In this document: positions 9,249-15,637 of the stretch, in pieces
Position numbering within the stretch: the first letter of the stretch is position 1
How the letters are laid out: each line of letters begins with the position of its first letter
From: Candidatus Nitrotoga sp. CP45
Lineage (GTDB): Bacteria > Bacteroidota > Bacteroidia > Flavobacteriales > Flavobacteriaceae
Assembly (NCBI GenBank): GCA_943329165.2
Contig: CALQCV020000003.1
Span: forward strand, 1 to 24,148
DNA length: 24,148 nt
Direction: 5' to 3'
Notes under the pieces: generated by a model
The model's database searches: none
Told to the model about the DNA's origin: nothing
Seen by the model: only the letters and a program-made list of their open reading frames with translations
Translations under genes and position numbers: made by a program

Positions 9249-9321
9249 AGTAACTGAGTAACTGAGAGCCTGAGTAGCTAAGAAAAACTCAGACACTCAG
9301 CTACTCAGACACTCAGCTACT
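9249..9321 (+). repeat. Large hairpin between thrA and thrB
   Basis: Two 34-base arms (9249-9282 and 9288-9321) with a five-A loop are complementary at 25 of 34 positions. Each arm is built from CTGAGTA-type words (CTCAGCTACT on the 3' side, present twice exactly as CTCAGACACTCAGCTACT overlapping copies). The element fills the whole gap and ends eight bases before the thrB ATG, so it could block or pause transcription, stabilise the thrA message, or affect thrB translation. Confidence 0.75.
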
Positions 9322-9329
9322 ATAAAAAA

Positions 9330-10250
9330 ATGAACGAAATAAAAATATTCTGCCCCGCCACTATCGCTAATCTCAATTGCGGATTTGACGTGATGGGATT
9401 GTGTCTCGAAGGTATTGGTGACGAAATGATTATCAGGAAAGTCGATGAAAAAGGTATCAGAATAATCAAAATTACCGGCGCCGATTTGCCTTTAGAAACT
9501 GAGAAAAATGTAGCCGGAGTTGCTGGATTAGCCATATTGAATGCCACTCAATCCGACTTTGGTTTTGAAATCGAAATCCATAAAAAGATAAAAGCCGGAA
9601 GCGGTATTGGAAGTTCTTCTGCTAGCGCGGCTGGAGCCGTTTTTGGGATCAACGAACTTTTGGGCAGACCATTTACAAAACACGAATTAGTTGACTTTGC
9701 TATGAAAGGCGAAGTAGTTGCCAGCGGAAGCGAACATGCCGATAATGTTGCGCCTTGTATTCTTGGGGGGTTCACCTTGGTTCGCGGTTACAATCCGTTG
9801 GATGTGATTAAGATTGAAAGTCCAAGTGAAATTTACGCTGTCGTGTTACATCCTCATATTGAAGTAAAAACTTCTGATTCGCGTGCGGTTTTATCTCCAA
9901 CTATTTCCTTAAAATCTGCTATTTCACAGTGGGGAAACCTTGGTGGATTGATTGCGGGTTTATATACTAAAGATTATGAATTGATTGGTCGTTCGCTAAA
10001 TGATGTCATCGTTGAGCCCAAAAGAAAACATTTGATTCCCAATTTTGATAAAGTAAAAAATGCTGCGCTACATAATGGTGCTTTAGGTTCCGGAATTTCT
10101 GGTGCCGGACCATCAATTTTTGCGCTGTGTAAAGGACAATCTATAGCCGAAAAAGTTGCTTATGCAATGAGCAACACTTATCTGGACACCGGTATTTCGT
10201 TTGATATTCATATTTCAAAAGTGAATGATGAAGGAACTAAAATTATATAA
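9330..10250 (+). CDS. thrB: Homoserine kinase
   Basis: GHMP-family kinase that phosphorylates homoserine using ATP, the fourth step of threonine synthesis; cytosolic. 306 residues, the usual length. The start MNEIKIFCPATIANLNCGFDVMG carries the family's N-terminal substrate region, the phosphate-binding loop KAGSGIGSSSASAAGA lies at about 88-103, and the C-terminal glycine motif GSGISGAGPSIFAL is near 252-265. It lies between thrA and thrC, 84 bases after thrA and 68 before thrC; both gaps hold hairpins, which is wide for a tight operon. No anomaly is seen in the coding sequence. Confidence 0.95.
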   Translation: MNEIKIFCPATIANLNCGFDVMGLCLEGIGDEMIIRKVDEKGIRIIKITGADLPLETEKNVAGVAGLAILNATQSDFGFEIEIHKKIKAGSGIGSSSASAAGAVFGINELLGRPFTKHELVDFAMKGEVVASGSEHADNVAPCILGGFTLVRGYNPLDVIKIESPSEIYAVVLHPHIEVKTSDSRAVLSPTISLKSAISQWGNLGGLIAGLYTKDYELIGRSLNDVIVEPKRKHLIPNFDKVKNAALHNGALGSGISGAGPSIFALCKGQSIAEKVAYAMSNTYLDTGISFDIHISKVNDEGTKII

Positions 10251-10256
10251 AGTTAG

Positions 10257-10315
10257 AAGTACGAAGTACGATATACAAATTATATTTCGTACTTCCGACC
10301 TCGTAAATCGTACTT
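10257..10315 (+). repeat. Hairpin-forming repeat between thrB and thrC
   Basis: AAGTACGA occurs twice in tandem (10257-10264 and 10264-10271 overlapping by one base). Its complement TCGTACTT occurs at 10287-10294 and 10308-10315. Pairing gives a stem with extra ATAT complement around the loop. The last arm ends three bases before the thrC ATG. Confidence 0.7.
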
Positions 10316-10318
10316 AAA

Positions 10319-11608
10319 ATGAAGTATTATAGTCTTAACAATAAATCCCATAAAGTAAGTTTCCAACAAGCTGTTGTTGCTGGTTTAGCGCCTGACCGAG
10401 GTTTGTATTTCCCGGAAACTATTACGCCACTGCACGACTCTTTCTTTGCCAACATAGAAAATCTTTCTCAAAAAGAAATTGCTTATGAAGCCATCAAACA
10501 ATTCGTTGGCGATGAAATTCCGAAGGCGGAACTGAAACGTATTATAGCAGAAACACTTTGCTTTGACTTTCCATGTGTGCTTGTTGAAGAGAATGTATTT
10601 TCCCTAGAGCTTTTTCACGGCCCAACTATGGCGTTTAAAGATGTTGGCGGAAGATTTATGTCGAGATGTTTGGCATATTTTAATAGAGATAAAGATAGTA
10701 AAAACACGGTTTTAGTAGCCACTTCAGGAGATACTGGTGGTGCTGTTGCTAGTGGCTTTTTAGGTGTTAAGAATGTAGAAGTTATCATTCTCTACCCATC
10801 CGGAAAAGTGAGTGATATACAAGAAAGACAGTTGACAACTTTAGGCCAAAATATAAAAGCTCTTGAAGTTGATGGCTTTTTTGATGATTGTCAGGATATG
10901 GTCAAAAAAGCTTTCCTGGATGACGGTTTGAAACACAAGAATCTTACCTCGGCTAACTCAATCAACATTGCACGTTGGTTGCCTCAAATGTTTTATATCT
11001 TTTTTGCGTACCAACAATTAAAAAAACACAACAAACCAATTATTTTGTCTTGCCCAAGTGGAAACTTCGGGAATATCTGTGCCGGAATTATAGCAAAAAG
11101 ATTAGGTTTGCCAATAGCACATTTTGTAGCAGCTACTAATGCAAACGATACCGTTCCAAGATTTTTAGAAAAAGGAAATTACAATCCTAAACCATCAATA
11201 GCAACGATTTCCAATGCGATGGACGTAGGTAATCCAAGTAACTTTATCCGAATTCAGGAATTATACAACAACAATTTATCTGAATTTCACAACGACTTTT
11301 CTTCGTATTCGTATACTGATACTGAAACCGAAAACGCGATTACAGACATTTACAACCGAACAAAATACATAGCCGAACCTCATGGAGCGATAGGTTATCT
11401 TGGTCTGAAAAAAGAAATGACAAAACAGCCAAATAGCGTTGGCGTATTTTTAGAAACGGCGCATCCAATTAAATTTCTGGATACTGTTGAACCTTTATTG
11501 GGTTTAAAACTACCCATTCCAAAACAAATTGAAAGTGTTTTGGGTAAAGAGAAAGTGCGCACCAAGATTAAGACCTATGAAGAGTTTAAGGCATTTTTAA
11601 ACTCTTAG
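10319..11608 (+). CDS. thrC: Threonine synthase
   Basis: PLP enzyme converting O-phosphohomoserine to threonine and phosphate, the last step of the operon pathway. 429 residues, close to E. coli ThrC (428). The PLP lysine is Lys107 in GPTMAFKDVGGRF, followed by the phosphate-cup sequence ATSGDTGGAVASGF and later SANSINIARWLPQMFYIFFAY and LSCPSGNFGNICAG. The N-terminal MKYYSLNNKSHKVSFQQAV is typical of the family's N-terminal domain. Last gene of thrABC; a perfect 10-base inverted repeat overlaps its final codons. Confidence 0.95.
   Translation: MKYYSLNNKSHKVSFQQAVVAGLAPDRGLYFPETITPLHDSFFANIENLSQKEIAYEAIKQFVGDEIPKAELKRIIAETLCFDFPCVLVEENVFSLELFHGPTMAFKDVGGRFMSRCLAYFNRDKDSKNTVLVATSGDTGGAVASGFLGVKNVEVIILYPSGKVSDIQERQLTTLGQNIKALEVDGFFDDCQDMVKKAFLDDGLKHKNLTSANSINIARWLPQMFYIFFAYQQLKKHNKPIILSCPSGNFGNICAGIIAKRLGLPIAHFVAATNANDTVPRFLEKGNYNPKPSIATISNAMDVGNPSNFIRIQELYNNNLSEFHNDFSSYSYTDTETENAITDIYNRTKYIAEPHGAIGYLGLKKEMTKQPNSVGVFLETAHPIKFLDTVEPLLGLKLPIPKQIESVLGKEKVRTKIKTYEEFKAFLNS
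11580..11606 (+). terminator. Possible terminator hairpin at the thrC end
   Basis: AAGAGTTTAA (11580-11589) and TTAAACTCTT (11597-11606) are perfect complements with a seven-base loop, ending just before the thrC stop. The stem is AT-rich and lacks a clean U-tract, so termination is only possible. It encodes the last residues of ThrC (EEFKAFLNS). Confidence 0.35.
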
Positions 11609-11705
11609 AAATTCTTGTTAAATAGAATAACCCTTTTGGAAATACACTTGAGAAAAGAAGATTTTTAAGATTTAAAATCAAGACAAAAAACCAAACGATT
11701 TTTCT

Positions 11706-11713
11706 TATTTTTG
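11706..11713 (+). promoter_or_regulatory. -7 promoter element of the lipoprotein gene
   Basis: TATTTTTG matches TAnnTTTG and ends 19 bases before the ATG at 11733, a normal spacing for a short 5' leader. No -33 TTTG is seen. It implies that the lipoprotein gene is transcribed separately from thrABC. Confidence 0.45.
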
Positions 11714-11732
11714 TTAATAGACCAATCACTCA

Positions 11733-12917
11733 ATGAAAAAAATTACTTCAGTTCTTGCCCTATTTCTTATTGTCACGTCCTGTGGTGTAAAACAAACTCG
11801 TGCATTATTAACTTCGGGCGATTATGATGCTGCTATCAGAAACGCCGTCGATGGTTTACGTGGCAATAAGAATGCTAAAGGAAAACAAGACTATGTCTAT
11901 ATTCTTGAAGAAGCTTTTGCCAAAGTCAAAGAGCGCGATTTGCGAGATATCAATAGTTGGTTTAAAGATACCAATCCACAAAACTTAGAAAAAATATACA
12001 ACACTTACGTTCAGTTGAATTACCGTCAGGAACAAATCCGACCTTTATTACCATTAAAATTACTCCAAGAAAGACGTGATGCTCAATTTCCTTTTGATGA
12101 TTATACCGACCAAATTGTGAGTAGTAAAAACGCCTTGTCAAAATATTTGTATGACAATTCTAAAGCGCTTTTGCTAACCAAAGACAAAATGACAATTCGG
12201 CGTGCTTATGATGATTTGGTTTATTTAGAAAGCATTAATCCAGGATTTAAAGATGTTGCCAAACTAACAGATGAAGCCAAGTTCAAAGGAACCGATTTTG
12301 TAAATGTTTATTTCAAGAACGAAACCAATATGGTTATTCCGGTTCGTTTAGAAAATGATTTATTAGACTTCAGCACCTATGGCTTGAATGATAAATGGAC
12401 CGATTATCACAGTAATCGTCAAAAGGGAATTGATTATGATTATGGACTGATTGTAAACTTTCGTCAAATCAATATCTCACCAGAGCAGGTAAAAGAAAAA
12501 CAATTTGATAAAGAAAAACTGATTAAAGATGGTGTCAAAAACCTTTTAGATACTAATGGAAATATCGTAAAAGATAGTTTGGGACATCCGGTAAAAGTGG
12601 ATAATATGAGAACGGTTCGCATTTCTATTTATGAATTTTCACAAATAAAATCATGTCAGGTTACCGCCAAAGTAGATTATATCAACTTTAAAACCAACCA
12701 GCTAATAGAGACCTTTCCATTAGCAAGTGAGTTTGTGTTTAGCAATATATACTCAAATTACAAAGGTGATAAACGTGCTTGTGAAGATACTTATTATTCT
12801 AATTTCGACAGAAGAGTAGTTCCGTTTCCTAGCAATGAACAAATGGTTTTTGATACCGGAAACGATTTAAAAGCAAAGCTAAAAGATATTATTTCCAGAA
12901 ATAAATTTAGAAGATAA
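11733..12917 (+). CDS. Lipoprotein of unknown function
   Basis: 394 residues starting with a lipoprotein signal: MKK, a hydrophobic stretch SVLALFLIV, and lipobox VTSC with the modified Cys at 17. The residues after the Cys (GVKQT) lack the acidic export signal of surface lipoproteins, so the protein is probably periplasmic-facing. From about 25 to 200 the mature protein looks helical with short repeats that may be TPR-like (ALLTSGDYDAAIRNAVDGL), and it may have a beta-rich C-terminal half. I do not recognise a named family. It sits after thrC with its own -7 box and is followed by proA after 21 bases, so it may be cotranscribed with proAB. Its residue chemistry gives no enzymatic clue. Confidence 0.8.
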   Translation: MKKITSVLALFLIVTSCGVKQTRALLTSGDYDAAIRNAVDGLRGNKNAKGKQDYVYILEEAFAKVKERDLRDINSWFKDTNPQNLEKIYNTYVQLNYRQEQIRPLLPLKLLQERRDAQFPFDDYTDQIVSSKNALSKYLYDNSKALLLTKDKMTIRRAYDDLVYLESINPGFKDVAKLTDEAKFKGTDFVNVYFKNETNMVIPVRLENDLLDFSTYGLNDKWTDYHSNRQKGIDYDYGLIVNFRQINISPEQVKEKQFDKEKLIKDGVKNLLDTNGNIVKDSLGHPVKVDNMRTVRISIYEFSQIKSCQVTAKVDYINFKTNQLIETFPLASEFVFSNIYSNYKGDKRACEDTYYSNFDRRVVPFPSNEQMVFDTGNDLKAKLKDIISRNKFRR

Positions 12918-12938
12918 CTTTAGATAAATTATACCATC

Positions 12939-14135
12939 ATGCTGGAGTCCATACCAATTGCTAAAAGAAATACTATTCTAAACAGAATGGCTGCACTTCT
13001 GGAGCAAGAAAGGTCCGATATCAAGCTAGTGAATGAAGAAGATATTTCTAACTATTCAGGTGCTGATTTGGCAATGAAAAAACGGCTTTTGGTTGATGAT
13101 GGAAAAATAGATGGAATGATTGCTTCCTTAGTAGAATTAGTTGCTCAGGAAGATCCTGTTGGGAAAGTTTTATACAATTTCACTCCAGAAAACGGTATGA
13201 AAATTCAAAACAAGACAGCCGCCTTTGGAACTATTTTAATCATTTATGAATCAAGACCTGATGTAACCGTTGAAGCTACAGCTATAGCGTTTAAATCCGG
13301 AAACAGAATTCTATTGAAAGGTGGTAAAGAATCGTTGCAATCTAATTTAAAGATTATGTCTCTATGGCACCAGGCTTTATCAGATAACAACATCCCAAAT
13401 AGTTGGATTAGCTATTTAAATTTTGACCGAAACGAAACCCAACAATTCTTAGAAAAGCCTTCTCAAAAAGTAGATTTAATTGTTCCGAGAGGCGGAGACT
13501 CATTAATCAATTTTGTAAAAAAACATGCTACTTGCCCTGTTATTGTTAGCGGAAGAGGAAATAACTTTGTATTTGTAAGCCAAGAAGCTGATATAGAGAA
13601 AGCATTAGCAATTATCATTAATGGCAAAACATCCAATATTTCGGTGTGCAATGCGTTAGATAAAGTACTTATCGATATAAATCTTCCAAATTGGGAAGTA
13701 TTTGCTAAAAATATTGTGTTGGAATTGCAGCAACGAAATGTCACTATTTTAGGCGATGCCACTATTTCCAAAGTAACCAACGTTCCTCAAATCGAATCAG
13801 ATTTGATATGGCATGAAGAGTTTTTAGATTATAAAATTGTCATTGGAACTGTTAACTCAAACCAGGAAGCAATTGATAAAATCAACACCTATTGTGGTGG
13901 ACATTCTGCGTCAATCATCACTACAAATGATGTAATGGCACAAGATTTTATGGATAATGTAGATGCAGCAGCAGTGTATCAAAATGCTTCAACTCGTTTT
14001 ACAGATGGCGGACAATTTGGACTTGGAGGCGAATTAGCCATTAGTACAGATAAGCTTCACCAACGTGGACCGCTGGGTTTACAACATTTAGTGACTAATA
14101 AATGGTATATTTACGGCAATGGACAAATCAGGTAA
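12939..14135 (+). CDS. proA: Glutamate-5-semialdehyde dehydrogenase (gamma-glutamyl phosphate reductase)
   Basis: NADPH-dependent reduction of gamma-glutamyl phosphate to glutamate semialdehyde, the second step of proline synthesis. 398 residues. Family landmarks are KTAAFGTILIIYESRPDVT (about 89-107), ILLKGGKESLQSN, IVPRGGDSLI, and the catalytic Cys237 in SNISVCNALDKVL. The C-terminal region RFTDGGQFGLGGELAISTDKLHQRGPLGL is also typical. The ATG at 12939 gives a start close to the family's, beginning MLESIPIAKRN. It overlaps proB by 17 bases, so the two are translated from one message. The order proA-proB is the reverse of the common proB-proA. Confidence 0.94.
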   Translation: MLESIPIAKRNTILNRMAALLEQERSDIKLVNEEDISNYSGADLAMKKRLLVDDGKIDGMIASLVELVAQEDPVGKVLYNFTPENGMKIQNKTAAFGTILIIYESRPDVTVEATAIAFKSGNRILLKGGKESLQSNLKIMSLWHQALSDNNIPNSWISYLNFDRNETQQFLEKPSQKVDLIVPRGGDSLINFVKKHATCPVIVSGRGNNFVFVSQEADIEKALAIIINGKTSNISVCNALDKVLIDINLPNWEVFAKNIVLELQQRNVTILGDATISKVTNVPQIESDLIWHEEFLDYKIVIGTVNSNQEAIDKINTYCGGHSASIITTNDVMAQDFMDNVDAAAVYQNASTRFTDGGQFGLGGELAISTDKLHQRGPLGLQHLVTNKWYIYGNGQIR

Positions 14136-14889
14136 AAAAAGAATTCTTTTAAAATTAGGAAGTAACACTTTAACCAAAGAAACCAATCATATTTCGAGAG
14201 GAAAGATTGAAGATATTGGAATGCAAATTGCTGCTTTAAAAGAAAACTACGAATTTGTAATAGTAAGCTCCGGAGCTATTGCTGCAGCCAAACAGTTTGT
14301 AAAATTAGAAAGTCAAGACAAAGAAGTATTTGTAAAACAAGCTTTGGCTTCTATAGGACAACCCCATTTAATGCGTATTTATCAGGAAAACTTTAGCGAT
14401 TTGGGTTTGCTTATTTCCCAATGTTTATTGTCTTACTCTGATTTTGAGAAAGAAAAATCCAAAGTCAATATTGTTAATACCATAAACGTATTATTGAAAA
14501 ATAATTATATTCCGATTATTAATGAAAATGATACCGTGGCTACTGATGAAATTCAATTTGGTGACAATGACAAATTAGCGGCCCTAACCGCTGTTTTATT
14601 GAAGGCTGATATTTTAATTATCGCTACCAATACTAATGGGATTTATACCAAAGCTTCTCTAAATGATGCGAATCCCGAAACCATTTCTTTAGTAACCGAT
14701 TTAATTGAATTAGAAAAAGAAATCGGTGATTCAAAATCTTCTCACGGAACTGGTGGAATGCAATCTAAAATTGAAGCTGCAACTATTGCCAAAGAAGGAA
14801 AAATAGAAACTTGGATTGTCAATGGATTGGAAGATAACTTTATTTTGAAAGCTTTAAACAATGAAAATAGGTTTACTAAAATAGTATAA
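14119..14889 (+). CDS. proB: Glutamate 5-kinase without PUA domain
   Basis: Phosphorylates glutamate to gamma-glutamyl phosphate, the first and normally proline-inhibited step of proline synthesis. 256 residues: an amino-acid-kinase fold with ILLKLGSNTLT (Lys12), VIVSSGAIAAA, and NENDTVATDEIQFGDNDKLAAL. GTGGMQSKIEAATIAKEG lies near the C-terminus. E. coli ProB has about 367 residues because of a C-terminal PUA domain; this one ends at the kinase domain, as in a known class of shorter bacterial forms. The start overlaps the end of proA by 17 bases, suggesting coupled translation. Followed by REP-like and large hairpins. Confidence 0.93.
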   Translation: MDKSGKKRILLKLGSNTLTKETNHISRGKIEDIGMQIAALKENYEFVIVSSGAIAAAKQFVKLESQDKEVFVKQALASIGQPHLMRIYQENFSDLGLLISQCLLSYSDFEKEKSKVNIVNTINVLLKNNYIPIINENDTVATDEIQFGDNDKLAALTAVLLKADILIIATNTNGIYTKASLNDANPETISLVTDLIELEKEIGDSKSSHGTGGMQSKIEAATIAKEGKIETWIVNGLEDNFILKALNNENRFTKIV

Positions 14890-14902
14890 CTTAACTAAAC
14901 CA

Positions 14903-14949
14903 CTATGGACTTGAAGTCCATAGATTTGGTTGGCAGACTAAAAGTCTGC
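14903..14949. repeat. Pair of REP-like palindromes after proB
   Basis: Two perfect hairpins lie in tandem: CTATGGACT / AGTCCATAG (14903-14911 and 14915-14923, loop TGA), then GCAGACT / AGTCTGC (14933-14939 and 14943-14949, loop AAA). AACCA and TGGTT flank the first and extend its pairing. Two short palindromes with tri-nucleotide loops resemble the REP/BIME elements mobilised by RAYT transposases in other bacteria. No RAYT gene is in this window. Confidence 0.6.
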
Positions 14950-14973
14950 TAAATTTGTAAAACTTAATTTATC

Positions 14974-15031
14974 AACACAAATTACACAAATTAGCACAAA
15001 TTAATTTGTGAAAATTTGCGTAATTTGTGTT
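14974..15031. terminator. Long bidirectional hairpin between proB and ytxJ
   Basis: Two abutting 29-base arms (14974-15002 and 15003-15031) are complementary at 26 of 29 positions, with no spacer between them. Each arm repeats the word CACAAATT three times. Positions 15032-15040 read AAACTTTTT, so it could terminate proAB; from the other strand it could serve ytxJ, whose stop is 46 bases away. It is the longest and best-paired hairpin in the window. Confidence 0.75.
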
Positions 15032-15076
15032 AAACTTTTTAGAAGCTGAAAGCAAAATGCACTAAAGCGCATAGTT

Positions 15077-15478
15077 TTAACTATTTTTGAGACCAATAAA
15101 CTGCTCTAATTTTCCGGCATCTATACTTCCATGCGAATCATTGAAAATCGCATTTCCATCCTTTATAACAATTAGTTGTGGCGATTGGTGAAATACTACA
15201 AACCGACTGGCAATTTCGTTTGAGATATCTCTGTGTTCTAATAAATCTAAAAAATAAGGCGTGATTTTTTCGTGCAAATCAAACTCAATTTCAAATTGCT
15301 TCAAAACCATTCTGCTAACACTACAACGCGTACTGTGTTTAAAAATAATGACGGGTTTGTCTGCTGACTCGGCAATAATTTCATTAAGTTGACCTAAATC
15401 AGTAAGTTGCCTCCACCCTACTTTTGAAACGGGTTTATTTTCTTCTGAAGCACTAAAAATATTCTTTAAAAAACTCAT
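15077..15478 (-). CDS. ytxJ: Monothiol bacilliredoxin, BrxC/YtxJ-like
   Basis: 133-residue thioredoxin-fold protein of the YtxJ/BrxC family, which reduces proteins mixed-disulfide-bonded to bacillithiol. The active site is FKHSTRCSVSRMVL with a single Cys52 in a TRC motif, and the cis-Pro region SPQLIVIKDG lies near 97-106. No signal peptide is evident, so the protein is cytosolic. It is divergent from clpB, with 159 bases between the two starts, and the pair may share stress regulation. Its presence suggests that the organism makes bacillithiol, but no biosynthesis gene is in the window. Family assignment rests on the motif and length. Confidence 0.85.
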   Translation of the reverse strand: MSFLKNIFSASEENKPVSKVGWRQLTDLGQLNEIIAESADKPVIIFKHSTRCSVSRMVLKQFEIEFDLHEKITPYFLDLLEHRDISNEIASRFVVFHQSPQLIVIKDGNAIFNDSHGSIDAGKLEQFIGLKNS

Positions 15479-15481
15479 AAC

Positions 15482-15498
15482 TGTCTTGTTTTAAGACA
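15482..15498. promoter_or_regulatory. Inverted repeat at the ytxJ start
   Basis: TGTCTT (15482-15487) and AAGACA (15493-15498) are perfect complements with a five-base loop, beginning three bases from the ytxJ ATG on the minus strand. It could be an operator or a hairpin masking the ytxJ start. A related half-site, AAGACA, recurs at 15536-15541 in the same gap, so a repeated regulator site is possible. Confidence 0.4.
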
Positions 15499-15571
15499 CT
15501 TTTTCTTTAAAATATGATGGATGTCATATAATAAAAGACATTCTGTCTGTAATTTTATATTGGAATACAAA

Positions 15572-15586
15572 TTGAGCAAAGCTCAA
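15572..15586 (+). promoter_or_regulatory. Inverted repeat upstream of clpB
   Basis: TTGAGC (15572-15577) and GCTCAA (15581-15586) form a perfect six-base stem with loop AAA, 51 bases before the clpB ATG. It is not the CIRCE sequence. It could be an operator or a small 5' leader hairpin of a heat-shock gene. Confidence 0.4.
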
Positions 15587-15637
15587 CAAAGATAGGCATC
15601 TTAAAACATAATTAAATTATTTTAACAACCAACAGCA

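Noticed and set aside
9249..9321. CRISPR-like array in the thrA/thrB gap
   Set aside because: The repeats are short, overlapping and inverted with no spacers; no cas gene is near.
4901..11608. A linked amino-acid catabolic/biosynthetic gene cluster of hutH and thrABC
   Set aside because: The genes are divergent with separate promoter words and share no intermediate; the adjacency seems incidental.
15479..15637. CIRCE heat-shock operator before clpB
   Set aside because: No TTAGCACTC-N9-GAGTGCTAA or close match was found.
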